This document shows, piece after piece, positions 15,340 through 23,992 of a stretch of 64,000 nt of DNA (position 1 is the first letter of the stretch; the number at the start of each line of letters is the position of its first letter). This stretch comes from Pseudomonas sp. HS6 (GTDB lineage Bacteria > Pseudomonadota > Gammaproteobacteria > Pseudomonadales > Pseudomonadaceae): contig NZ_CP067412.1 of NCBI RefSeq assembly GCF_023375815.1, positions 4,216,001 through 4,280,000 on the forward strand, given 5' to 3'. Both the position numbers and the translations under genes were made by a program. The notes below the pieces were generated by a model. It had not been told where the DNA came from, made no database searches, and saw only the letters and a list, made by a program, of their open reading frames with translations.

Positions 15340-15987
15340 TCAAAACCGCAACCCGGCGAAATCACCCTCGCTCATCACGGTGTGCTGTTTCTCGATGAAC
15401 TACCCGAGTTTGATCGCAAGGTGCTCGAGGTTCTGCGCGAACCGCTGGAATCCGGCTGCATCGTGATCGCACGGGCCAAGGAGCGTGTGCGGTTTCCCGC
15501 ACGATTCCAGCTGGTGGCGGCGATGAATCCCTGTCCCTGTGGATATCTTGGTGAGCCGAGCGGCAAGTGCTCGTGCACGCCGGACATGGTGCAGCGCTAC
15601 CGCAACAAGCTCTCGGGGCCGTTGCTCGATCGGATCGATTTGCACCTGACGGTGGCGCGGGAGGCCACAGCTTTGAACCCTGCGGTGAAACCGGGAGAGA
15701 ACAGTGCCAGTGCGGCGGCGTTGGTCGCCGAAGCCCGCAAGCGGCAGCAGAAGCGCCAGGGCTGCGCCAATGCGTTTCTCGATTTGCCGGGGTTGAAAAG
15801 GCACTGCAAGTTATCCACAGCCGATGAAACCTGGCTGGAGTCGGCGTGTGAACGGCTGACCTTATCGCTACGCTCGGCGCATCGATTACTCAAGGTCGCG
15901 CGCACACTGGCCGACCTTGAGCAAGTTGACGCCATCAAGCGCGAGCATCTGGCCGAGGCGTTGCAGTACCGTCCGGCAACACCTTAA
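15340..15987 (+). pseudogene. comM: comM (yifB) 3' half, interrupted by the transposon
   Basis: An open frame resumes at about 15340 (SKPQPGEITLAHHG) and runs to TAA 15987. It contains Walker B (LFLDELPEF), the arginine-finger region (LSGPLLDRIDLH) and the C-terminal Mg-chelatase-like domain (about 210 of the roughly 500 residues of ComM). The N-terminal half with Lon-like fold and Walker A is missing on this side. ComM is a hexameric helicase that extends branch migration during natural transformation. No start codon or promoter precedes the fragment, so it is probably inactive. ACCGC, the duplication reported at AbaR insertions in comM, is at 15345-15349. Confidence 0.9.
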
Positions 15988-17198
15988 TGCTCAGTCAGAT
16001 CGACCAGCGGCGTCTGCCGCACTTCAGTCTCACGTCCTGCCTGAATCTCGGTCACGCGCTTCAGTGCGTTATCCACAGCATCCTTGTCTGCCAGCAGGCT
16101 GTAGCTGATCTGGAATTGCTGACTGGCTTTTGGCGCGATGGTGGGTACCAGCTTCAACGGACGCTGATAGCGGCGGTTGTAGGAAAAACTGGTACCTGGC
16201 TCAAGGCCGGTGACATAGCCCTGCCCTTGGGTGTCGGTGTTTTTCCACAGCGAGAAAACCGGAAGCTGTTGAGTGTTGAAGCCAACGGAGACACCAAGGC
16301 TGCCAGCCTTGTTATGCAGCACGGTCAAAGTGTCACCTTTTGCGTCCGCATAGGGCACGACGTTGTAAACCGTTTCGTCGTAGTCCCTGGTCGGTGCGCG
16401 ATAGGTTTGCCAATTCGCCAATTCGCCTTTTGCCTTGTCGTTGAAAGGCGACACCTGTTTGACTGGCGCGGCGAATCGGGCGTCCTGTTCAAGGAATGGC
16501 GTGCTGAAGTTGCTGTGATACAGCGCCTGGTATTCCTTCGGATAATCGCCGTTATTGGTCAACGTGTCGTTGAGTGCGAAGCGTGCACTACCCGGCTCGG
16601 TGATCAGTTCGGTCTTCACCGAGAAGTCGACTTTCTTGAAAGCCTGTTCCTTGAGTTCGCCGCGCAGGCTGATGGCGTGTGGCGGCTTCTCATCGATATG
16701 CAGAATGACGCTACTGGCCGGGATATTCGCGGCTCGACCGTGCAGGGTCAGCAGTTCGCCGTTATCGATGCCAGGATGGCCAACCCATTCGTAGCCACAA
16801 CGGGTAACCAGTTCGTTGAAACCTTCCAGCCAGCCGAGGCCGCCGCGTCCGTTGAGTTCGATAAACGCCGGGTTCACCACTTCCTTGACTGGGGAATCCC
16901 AACCCATGCGCACGTCACCGACCGACGCCTGCAGGACATTCATGCCGCGAGTCGGCACCACCGAGAGTTTCATCGTGCCGTTATCGATGTCGACAATGCT
17001 GACCCCCTCCTGCCGGCCACCATGCAAGGTGCGCAGAGTCACGGAGAAGGGTTTTTCGGTTTTCACACCCAATTGCTCACTGGTGATCTTCCAGTTTTGT
17101 GCGGGCTTGTCCGCATCGAGCAGGACGTAATCCCAGGCCATGGCGTGGGAGGCAGCGGACAGCGCGCCGAGGGCGGCGACGATTTTAAGCAGGGTCAT
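15984..17198 (-). CDS. Secreted DUF4432 / aldose-1-epimerase-like protein
   Basis: A 404-residue protein with a Sec signal peptide (MTLLKIVAALGALSAASHAMA). The body is the galactose-mutarotase-type beta sandwich of DUF4432: motifs SVVPTRGMNVLQA, MGWDSPVKEVVNP, GWLEGFNELVTRCG and a His-containing LYHSNFSTPF. Family members bind or epimerise sugars, here in the periplasm. A longer frame reaches 17318, but the signal peptide fixes ATG 17198. Its stop overlaps the comM stop by 4 bases on the opposite strand. Substrate unknown. Confidence 0.8.
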   Translation of the reverse strand: MTLLKIVAALGALSAASHAMAWDYVLLDADKPAQNWKITSEQLGVKTEKPFSVTLRTLHGGRQEGVSIVDIDNGTMKLSVVPTRGMNVLQASVGDVRMGWDSPVKEVVNPAFIELNGRGGLGWLEGFNELVTRCGYEWVGHPGIDNGELLTLHGRAANIPASSVILHIDEKPPHAISLRGELKEQAFKKVDFSVKTELITEPGSARFALNDTLTNNGDYPKEYQALYHSNFSTPFLEQDARFAAPVKQVSPFNDKAKGELANWQTYRAPTRDYDETVYNVVPYADAKGDTLTVLHNKAGSLGVSVGFNTQQLPVFSLWKNTDTQGQGYVTGLEPGTSFSYNRRYQRPLKLVPTIAPKASQQFQISYSLLADKDAVDNALKRVTEIQAGRETEVRQTPLVDLTEH

Positions 17199-17318
17199 GG
17201 CAGCAACCTTTATTGGAGTTGTGCCATTTTTATAGTCTTGCGGAAACGTTTCAGCAAGCGTGAAAGCATATGGAACAGCAATCGCGAGCTGACTTGCGAT
17301 TGCTGTTCCACTGCCCAA

Positions 17319-19295
17319 TCAACGAAAGCGATCAACCTCAGAGCGCAAATCCGCCGCCAGTTTCTCCAGTTCTTTGGCTGTAATCGCAAGATTGGAAACC
17401 ACTTCGCGCTGCTCGCTGTTGGCCATCGCAATGCTCTGCAAATTGCTGCTCAACAACGTCGCGGTGCTGCTCTGCTCCTGAGTCGCGGTGGTGATCGCCG
17501 CGAACTGCTGACCCGCCGAACGGCTCTGCTCATCGATCCGCGCCAGCGCCGAAGCGACGTTGGCGTTGCGCGACAGGCCTTCCTGCATCAGCACGTTGCC
17601 CTGCTCCATGGTGCTGATGGCGTTGCCGGTTTCGTGCTGGATGCTGTGAATCATCCCGGAGATCTCGTCAGTCGCCTGACGGGTGCGCGACGCGAGGTTG
17701 CGCACTTCGTCAGCCACCACGGCAAAGCCGCGACCTTGCTCACCGGCACGCGCCGCTTCGATGGCCGCGTTGAGTGCCAGCAGGTTGGTCTGTTCGGCAA
17801 TCGAGGTGATCACGCTGACGATGCCGCCGATTTCCTGGGAGCGCTGACCGAGCGTGTTGATCACGGTCGCCGTGGTGTTCAGTGCGCCGGCAATCTGCTC
17901 CAGCGAGGAAGACGCTTCTTCCATCGACGTGCGACCGATCTGGGTCTGCTGGGCATTTTCCTGGGCCAGACGCTGGGTGTTGCCCATGTTGTCGGCAATG
18001 TTCAGCGAGGTGGCGGAGAACTCTTCAACCGCACCCGCCATGCTGGTGATCTCGCCGGACTGCTGCTCCATGCCTTCATACGCGCCGCCGGACAACCCGG
18101 ACAGCGCCTGCGCACGGCTGTTGACCTCTTCCGAAGCGCGGCGGATGTGCTCGACCATGGTCGACAGCGCCTGACTCATCTGGTTGAAGGCGCGGGCCAA
18201 CTGGCCGATTTCATCGTTGCTCGACACATTCAGCCGCACGCTCAGATCACCGGCGCCCAAGGCTTCGGCCTGACGCACCAGATCACCCAGTGGTTGCAGT
18301 TTGCTGCGCAGCAGCCACACCGCCGAACCGACCGCGATCAGCATCGCCAGCAGGCTCCCGATGGCCAACTGGATGCCAACGCTCCAGGTCACTTCGCGGA
18401 TCTCGGATTTCGGCATGCTCGCCACCACCGACCACGGTCCACCCTCGAACGGTACGGCGATGCTGTAGAAGTCTTCGGACTTGTCGCTCCAGAACCGGCC
18501 CTTGCCCGGCGTCTTCGCCAGACCATTGACCACCGGCACCGCTTGATCCGGCGCCTGCACGCCCGCCGGCGCAACCAGCCACTTGTTCTGTTCATCCAGC
18601 AGCGCCAGGGAACCGCTCTGGCCGATACGGAAGCGCTTGAGGTTGTCGAACTGGATGTTCTGCGCGTCGGTGTAATCGAAGCCGACGAACAGCACGGCGA
18701 TCACCTTGCCGCTGCTGTCACGCACCGGGGTGTACTGAGTCATGTAGGAACGATCAAACAGCAGCGCACGACCGACGTAGCCCTGCCCCGCCATCAACTT
18801 CGCATAAGCCGGGTGAGCGTGATCGAGCAAGGTGCCGATGGCGCGAGTGCCGTCCTGTTTGGTCAGCGAGGTGCTGACTCGCACGAAGTCTTCGCCGCTG
18901 CGCACGAACAGCGTGGCAACGCCCGCCGTCATCTGCTTGAACTCGTCGACTTCCTTGAAGTTGTTGTTCAACACTTCGCTGCCCAGGTGCAGGCCCGGAG
19001 TCTGAGTGCCCGCCACGCTGACTGGCTCATCCGGGTGAATGCTCAGGCCCGCGCTGAAGCGCTTCTCGAACAACCCGCTCAGGCGCTGAGTGCTTTCACG
19101 CAGCGTGCCGTGGAAGGTACTCAACTGGTCGGCGAGCAAACGTGCTTCGCTGGCCAGATGTTCTTCACGGGTGGCGAGGTTGGCGGTATCCAGCGAACGC
19201 AGGGCGAACACCGTACTGCCACTGATGACAACCGCCAGTATCACGGCGAGCGCGAGGCCCAGCTGCGAGGCGATCCGGGCGCGAGGTTGAGACAT
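17319..19295 (-). CDS. Methyl-accepting chemotaxis protein with periplasmic Cache domain
   Basis: A 658-residue chemoreceptor. The first membrane helix is at about 10-32 ([21 protein letters not shown]). A periplasmic sensor of some 270 residues of the Cache_3-Cache_2 type follows ([30 protein letters not shown]). A second helix near 305-330, a HAMP domain ([28 protein letters not shown]) and the signalling hairpin ([20 protein letters not shown]) complete it. No C-terminal methyltransferase-tethering pentapeptide is seen. ATG 19295 has AGGAG upstream; the frame further up to 19391 is not needed. Such Cache receptors often sense small organic acids or purines; the ligand is unknown. Confidence 0.92.
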   Translation of the reverse strand: MSQPRARIASQLGLALAVILAVVISGSTVFALRSLDTANLATREEHLASEARLLADQLSTFHGTLRESTQRLSGLFEKRFSAGLSIHPDEPVSVAGTQTPGLHLGSEVLNNNFKEVDEFKQMTAGVATLFVRSGEDFVRVSTSLTKQDGTRAIGTLLDHAHPAYAKLMAGQGYVGRALLFDRSYMTQYTPVRDSSGKVIAVLFVGFDYTDAQNIQFDNLKRFRIGQSGSLALLDEQNKWLVAPAGVQAPDQAVPVVNGLAKTPGKGRFWSDKSEDFYSIAVPFEGGPWSVVASMPKSEIREVTWSVGIQLAIGSLLAMLIAVGSAVWLLRSKLQPLGDLVRQAEALGAGDLSVRLNVSSNDEIGQLARAFNQMSQALSTMVEHIRRASEEVNSRAQALSGLSGGAYEGMEQQSGEITSMAGAVEEFSATSLNIADNMGNTQRLAQENAQQTQIGRTSMEEASSSLEQIAGALNTTATVINTLGQRSQEIGGIVSVITSIAEQTNLLALNAAIEAARAGEQGRGFAVVADEVRNLASRTRQATDEISGMIHSIQHETGNAISTMEQGNVLMQEGLSRNANVASALARIDEQSRSAGQQFAAITTATQEQSSTATLLSSNLQSIAMANSEQREVVSNLAITAKELEKLAADLRSEVDRFR

Positions 19296-19476
19296 GGACA
19301 GCTCCTGGCCGAGTCTGCGGATCCTCCCTGATCGCGGCTCGGAAAATTCTAATAATGGGGGTGAAACGTAGAACCGGCACGACGGTTCCACTTGGACGTA
19401 TTCGGCGGTGAACGCGAATACTTGAGTACACAGCGGGGTTATGGCCCAAGGCCGGCATTGTGGCGGCTCGAACGTT

Positions 19477-20397
19477 TCAGCTCAAGCGCGTGACCGCCGG
19501 CAATGCCATGGCGTGGACTTCGCCTTGCAGGAAGTCGCTGAGCCGGCGCAAACGTTCACCTCCCGGACGGGTCTTTGGCCACACCAGGTAATAATTCAGG
19601 CCGCTGGCGACCGCCGTCGGCCACGGCAGACTCAAGCGCCCTTGCGCGACGTCCTCGGCCACCATCAGCAGATCGCCCATCGACACCCCGTAACCCCGGG
19701 CCGCCGCGATCATCCCCAGTTCCAGGGTATCGAATACCTGCCCGCCCTTGAGCGACACCTGCTCGGACAACCCCATGTGCTCCAGCCAACTGCGCCAGTC
19801 GCGGCGATCCGGTGTCGGGTGCAGCAACTCGGCGCTGGCCAGTCGCGCCACATCCCAGGGCTGGTCGTGCAAAAGGCTCGGGGCGCCGACCGGAATCAGC
19901 TCCTCCGGAAACAGCAGGCTGGCCTCCCAGTCTGGCGGAAAATGCCCGTCGCTCAGCAGCACCGCGCAATCGAAGGGTTCGTTGTTGAAGTCCACCGAAT
20001 CCACATCCATCCAGGCACTGGTCAGTTGCACTTCATTGCCCGGCTGCAAATGGCGGAAGCGACTGAGCCGCGCCAGCAACCAGCGCATGGTCAGGGTCGA
20101 CGGGGCCTTCATGCGCAGGATGTCATCTTCGGCGCGCAAGGTATTGCAGGCTCGTTCCAGGGCGGCGAAGCCATCACGGATACCCGGCAGCAGCAGGCGC
20201 GCCGACTCCGTCAGTTGCAAATTGCGTCCGCTGCGATGGAACAGCCGACAGGCGAAGTGCTCTTCGAGCGTGCGGATATGTCGGCTGACCGCACTCTGGG
20301 TAATCGACAACTCTTCGGCGGCCCGGGTGAACGAACTGTGGCGTGCCGCCGCTTCGAATGCGCGCAGGGCATACAAGGGTGGAAGGCGACGGGACAT
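19477..20397 (-). CDS. LysR-family transcriptional regulator (GcvA-like)
   Basis: A 306-residue LysR regulator. The winged helix-turn-helix is at about 6-65 ([28 protein letters not shown]) and the rest is a periplasmic-binding-protein-like effector domain. ATG 20397 has GGAGCG upstream; the longer frame to 20493 lacks a good ribosome site. The wording of the HTH is closest to GcvA-type regulators. It is divergent from the MATE pump, which it may control, as LysR proteins often regulate the divergent neighbour. Confidence 0.9.
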   Translation of the reverse strand: MSRRLPPLYALRAFEAAARHSSFTRAAEELSITQSAVSRHIRTLEEHFACRLFHRSGRNLQLTESARLLLPGIRDGFAALERACNTLRAEDDILRMKAPSTLTMRWLLARLSRFRHLQPGNEVQLTSAWMDVDSVDFNNEPFDCAVLLSDGHFPPDWEASLLFPEELIPVGAPSLLHDQPWDVARLASAELLHPTPDRRDWRSWLEHMGLSEQVSLKGGQVFDTLELGMIAAARGYGVSMGDLLMVAEDVAQGRLSLPWPTAVASGLNYYLVWPKTRPGGERLRRLSDFLQGEVHAMALPAVTRLS

Positions 20398-20555
20398 GGA
20401 CAGCGCTCCAATGGCGGGATTGCGCCAACTTAGCAGAATTGCTCCTGGATGAGTTTTAATCATGCCACCCATCCTTTTTATCCCTTTGTGCAACCCGCGC
20501 CAAACCCTGAGAATCGACGGTCTCTTGCTCCCTCTTCTATACGGATGTGAACACC

Positions 20556-21950
20556 ATGCAGCGTCCTGTGCGTACCGAACTCTGGGCCATCCTGCGGCTG
20601 GCGGGGCCGTTGATTGCCTCGCAGTTGGCGCACATGCTGATGGTGCTGACCGACACCCTGATGATGGCCCGCCTCAGTCCCGAAGCGCTGGCCGGTGGCG
20701 GTCTGGGCGCCGCGAGCTATTCGTTCGTGTCGATTTTCTGCATCGGCGTGATCGCGGCGGTCGGCACTCTGGTGGCGATCCGTCAGGGTGCCGGTGACAT
20801 TATCGGTGCCGCCAAACTGACCCAGGCCGGATTGTGGCTGGCGTGGCTGATGGCGCTCGGCGCCGGGCTGCTGCTGTGGAATCTGAAACCCGTGCTGCTG
20901 CTGTTCGGCCAGACCGAGACCAACGTCAACGCTGCCGGGCAGTTTCTGATCGCCCTGCCGTTCGCCCTGCCCGGCTACCTGAGCTTCATGGCCTTGCGCG
21001 GTTTCACCAGCGCCATCGGCCGGGCGACACCGGTGATGGTTATCAGCCTCGCCGGCACAGTGGCCAACTTCCTGCTCAATTACGCGCTGATCACCGGCAT
21101 GTTCGGTCTGCCGAAACTGGGGCTGACGGGTATCGGCCTGGTCACGGCGGTTGTTGCCAACTGCATGGCGCTGGCACTGGCGTGGCATATCCGTCGGCAT
21201 CCGGCGTACGACGCTTACCCGCTGCGCGAGGGGCTGTCGCGGCCGAACCGGCGGTACCTGAAAGAACTCTGGCGTCTGGGCCTGCCGATTGGCGGCACCT
21301 ACGCGGTGGAAGTCGGGCTGTTCGCCTTCGCGGCGCTGTGCATGGGCACCATGGGCAGTACGCAACTGGCGGCGCACCAGATTGCCCTGCAAATCGTCTC
21401 GGTGGCATTCATGGTCCCGGCGGGGATGTCGTATGCGATCACCATGCGCGTCGGCCAGCATTACGGCGCCGGGCAATTGAGCGATGCGCGGATGTCCGGG
21501 CGGGTCGGCATCGTCTTCGGTGCAGTGGTGATGCTGGGGTTTGCGATGGTGTTCTGGTTGCTGCCGAATCAGCTGGTCGGGTTGTTCCTCGACCATAACG
21601 ACCCCGCGTTTGCCGAGGTGATTCGTCTGGCCGTGAGCCTGCTGGCCGTGGCAGCGTGGTTCGAGCTGTTCGACGGAACGCAGACCATTGCCATGGGCTG
21701 CATCCGCGGACTCAAGGATGCCAAAACCACGTTTCTGGTCGGGCTCGGTTGCTACTGGCTGATCGGCGCGCCGGCGGCGTGGCTGATGGCGTTCCATCTG
21801 CACTGGGGGCCGACCGGGGTCTGGTGGGGGCTGGCGCTGGGCCTGGCCTGCGCGGCGATCAGCCTGACGCTGGCGTTCGAATGGAAAATGAAACGGATGA
21901 TTCGGCACGAGCCGCAATCTCAAGGCTTCAAGATCGCTCAGGTCGAGTGA
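20556..21950 (+). CDS. MATE family multidrug efflux transporter (NorM-like)
   Basis: A 464-residue inner-membrane protein with about 12 hydrophobic segments in two repeated halves, as in MATE exporters. The first helix region reads AGPLIASQLAHMLMVLTDT; the second half starts near LGLPIGGTYAVEVGLFAFA. These pumps export cationic drugs or metabolites against Na+ or H+. ATG 20556 has GGA 10 bases upstream; a GTG at 20547 is in frame but has no spacing for a ribosome site. Divergent from the LysR gene and followed by a REP pair. Confidence 0.9.
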   Translation: MQRPVRTELWAILRLAGPLIASQLAHMLMVLTDTLMMARLSPEALAGGGLGAASYSFVSIFCIGVIAAVGTLVAIRQGAGDIIGAAKLTQAGLWLAWLMALGAGLLLWNLKPVLLLFGQTETNVNAAGQFLIALPFALPGYLSFMALRGFTSAIGRATPVMVISLAGTVANFLLNYALITGMFGLPKLGLTGIGLVTAVVANCMALALAWHIRRHPAYDAYPLREGLSRPNRRYLKELWRLGLPIGGTYAVEVGLFAFAALCMGTMGSTQLAAHQIALQIVSVAFMVPAGMSYAITMRVGQHYGAGQLSDARMSGRVGIVFGAVVMLGFAMVFWLLPNQLVGLFLDHNDPAFAEVIRLAVSLLAVAAWFELFDGTQTIAMGCIRGLKDAKTTFLVGLGCYWLIGAPAAWLMAFHLHWGPTGVWWGLALGLACAAISLTLAFEWKMKRMIRHEPQSQGFKIAQVE

Positions 21951-21954
21951 GTTT

Positions 21955-22049
21955 CCCTGTGGGAGCGAGCTTGCTCGCGATGAGGGTGTGTCAGTGACTA
22001 ATAAGTCGACTGTTACTCCGCCATCGCGAGCAAGCTCGCTCCCACAGGG
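21955..22049. repeat. Inverted REP pair 1
   Basis: Two perfect 28-base arms (21955-21982 and 22022-22049) begin CCCTGTGGGAGCGAGC and read inward to CGATG, separated by 39 bases. Each arm holds the internal palindrome GAGCxxGCTC. This is a REP doublet (REPIN) typical of fluorescent pseudomonads, located between convergent genes, where it may also end transcripts. Confidence 0.9.
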
Positions 22050-22057
22050 ATTTGAGG

Positions 22058-23728
22058 CTAAACCACTATGCCCAGCGGAGGCTGGCTGGCGTCAGCAATC
22101 AGGTAATCAACCAGTTCCGCCAACGGCAACGGCTTGCTGATCAGGTAACCCTGCACCTGATCGCAGCCGAACCCGCGCAGCAGATCCAGTTGCTCGCGGG
22201 TTTCCACCCCTTCGGCCACCACTTCCAGGTGCAGGTTGTGCGCGAGGTTGATCATCGCGTGCACCAGTTTGCGGTTCTCTTCGCGCTGCTCCATGCCGCC
22301 GACGAAGCTCTTGTCGATCTTCAGCAAGGTAATCGGCAGGCTGTTGAGGTGCACGAACGACGAGAATCCGGTGCCGAAGTCATCCAGCGAGAACCGCACG
22401 CCGAGGCGACCGAGAGCGTCCATGGTCTGCTTGACCAGATCGCTGCGGCGCATCACGGCGGTTTCGGTGAGTTCGAATTCCAGCCACTGCGCCTCAACCC
22501 CGCGCTCAGCGATCAAACGGCTGAGCGTCGGCAGCAACTGGCTGTCCTGGAACTGGCGGAACGACAGGTTGATCGCCATGTGCAGCGCCGGCAATCCGCG
22601 TTCGCGCAAGGCCTGCATGTCGCGCAGGGCCCGGGAAATCACCCAGTAACCCAGCGGCACGATCAGGCCGCTCTGCTCGGCCAGCGGCACGAACTCGCTA
22701 GGCGGCAGCAGGCCGCGCTCACTGTGACGCCAGCGCACCAGCGCTTCGAGGCCGACGATCTGGCCGTCCTGCATGTTCAGACGCGGCTGGTAATGCAACT
22801 CCAGCTCATCGCGACGCAAGGCCCGGCGCAGCTCGCTTTCGAGGTCGGCCATGCTTCGCGCATTGCGGTTGATGCGTTCGTTGAAGATGTGAAAGGTGCA
22901 GCCCTGGGTGCTCTTGGCCTGTTGCATGGCGATGTGTGCGTGCCACATCAGCGGGTCGGCGCCGCCCTGAGCGCGGGCGTGGGCAATGCCCAGGCTTGAA
23001 CCGATCAGCAAGCTTTCGCCGTCTACCCAGTACGGCTCGGCCAAGGCTTCGGTGATGCGTTCGGCCATCCATTCTGCCCGTTGCGGGGCGCGGCGGGTGT
23101 CGATCAGCAGGGCAAATTCATCGCTGCCGAGGCGCGCCAGTTGATCACCGGCCTCCAGCTGGCTTTTCAGCCGTGCGACGACTTGCAGGATCAAACGGTC
23201 GCCGGCCTGATGACCGAGGGCGTCGTTGGCGTGGCGGAAGTTGTCGAGATCAAGGTGCCCGAGGGCCAGGCCGCGACCGTCGTTTTCGGCCAGCCGGGCC
23301 GTGAGCAGGGTCTGGAAACCCTGGCGGTTGGCAATGCCGGTCAGGGGATCCTGTTCGGCCAGGCGTTGCAGGGTGTTTTCCAGCACGCCGCGTTCGCGCA
23401 CATGGCGCAGGCAACGGCGAAGCATGCCGGCATCGAGGGCATCGAACACCAGCCAGTCGCTGACGCCGTCGGGCGCGGTCGCCGGTTCGTGCTCCAGCAG
23501 CAACACCGTCGGCAGGCTGCACCGGCCGGGCGCGGGCTGCAAGGCGGGAACGGTCAACAAAACCGCATGGCGATTGTCTTCGAACAGACTGCTGACCGAC
23601 TCCCAGCTCGGCGCGCTGATCAGCACTGCCGCGCTCCCCAACGGAGCCAGACACTCGCGCAATAACGCTGTCCACGCTGGCTCTTCGGCCAGTAGCAGCA
23701 AACGCAAGGGTTCGACAGGCGTAGTCAA
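22058..23728 (-). CDS. proE: Degenerate GGDEF + EAL c-di-GMP phosphodiesterase (ProE-like)
   Basis: A 556-residue cytoplasmic protein. Residues 1-115 fold like a receiver but lack a phospho-acceptor Asp. The GGDEF domain (about 120-290) has GSDEF in place of GGDEF and no RxxD inhibitory site. The EAL domain (about 300-550) keeps EALVRW, the Asn of AINLSF, ELTE, DDFGTGFSS, LKIDKSFVG, AEGVE and DQVQGY, so it should hydrolyse c-di-GMP. The position next to rep matches ProE of P. aeruginosa (PA5295), a phosphodiesterase controlling exopolysaccharide. The start is TTG 23728 with GGGAG at good spacing; no in-frame ATG exists before the receiver-like region ends. Confidence 0.85.
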   Translation of the reverse strand: MTTPVEPLRLLLLAEEPAWTALLRECLAPLGSAAVLISAPSWESVSSLFEDNRHAVLLTVPALQPAPGRCSLPTVLLLEHEPATAPDGVSDWLVFDALDAGMLRRCLRHVRERGVLENTLQRLAEQDPLTGIANRQGFQTLLTARLAENDGRGLALGHLDLDNFRHANDALGHQAGDRLILQVVARLKSQLEAGDQLARLGSDEFALLIDTRRAPQRAEWMAERITEALAEPYWVDGESLLIGSSLGIAHARAQGGADPLMWHAHIAMQQAKSTQGCTFHIFNERINRNARSMADLESELRRALRRDELELHYQPRLNMQDGQIVGLEALVRWRHSERGLLPPSEFVPLAEQSGLIVPLGYWVISRALRDMQALRERGLPALHMAINLSFRQFQDSQLLPTLSRLIAERGVEAQWLEFELTETAVMRRSDLVKQTMDALGRLGVRFSLDDFGTGFSSFVHLNSLPITLLKIDKSFVGGMEQREENRKLVHAMINLAHNLHLEVVAEGVETREQLDLLRGFGCDQVQGYLISKPLPLAELVDYLIADASQPPLGIVV

Positions 23729-23992
23729 GCTGACTCCCTAGACTCTGCAATGATGTGGGCGGCGGGCATTATGCCGTTCTGCCAACCAATGACCAAATGA
23801 CAACGGTTATCAAAACGTTATTTTGTGTCACGAATGAGAACATTAGCCGCAAAATCACCGCGCATCCTGCGTGAAAGTAACAAAACCGGCAAATTTGAAT
23901 CGCGTGGTGCGTCACAAGTCGGAGAGAGCAGCACAAATCGCTGAGCCTGTTAAAATGCCGGCCCATTTCGTCAACGACTCCCGAATTTTCGT

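Larger units (their letters stand above)
1..15344. mobile_element. Right part of a Tn7-like (Tn6022-type) transposon inserted in comM
   Basis: The stretch from the window start to about 15.34 kb interrupts comM, whose 3' half resumes at about 15340 in frame. It carries the Tn7-type core genes tnsA, tnsB, tnsC, tniQ and tnsF in one operon pointing away from the right end, a TnsE-like gene, and cargo. The comM target plus TniQ and the zinc-ribbon TnsF protein is the arrangement known from Tn6022-like elements, including the backbones of Acinetobacter AbaR islands. The left end and comM 5' part are not in the window. The exact right boundary is uncertain between 15334 (a terminal ACA) and 15344 (base before ACCGC, the duplication reported for AbaR insertions). 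The cargo up to about 5 kb is visibly richer in A+T than the chromosome. Confidence 0.85.

Noticed and set aside
15987..19331. Very long plus-strand open frame (over 1100 codons)
   Set aside because: It lies antisense to the DUF4432 gene and the chemoreceptor, both with clear domains and starts. Its H/R/Q-rich translation is the usual shadow of a high-GC gene.
20478..21923. Long minus-strand frame over the MATE gene
   Set aside because: R/Q/H-rich shadow; the sense strand encodes a normal 12-helix transporter.
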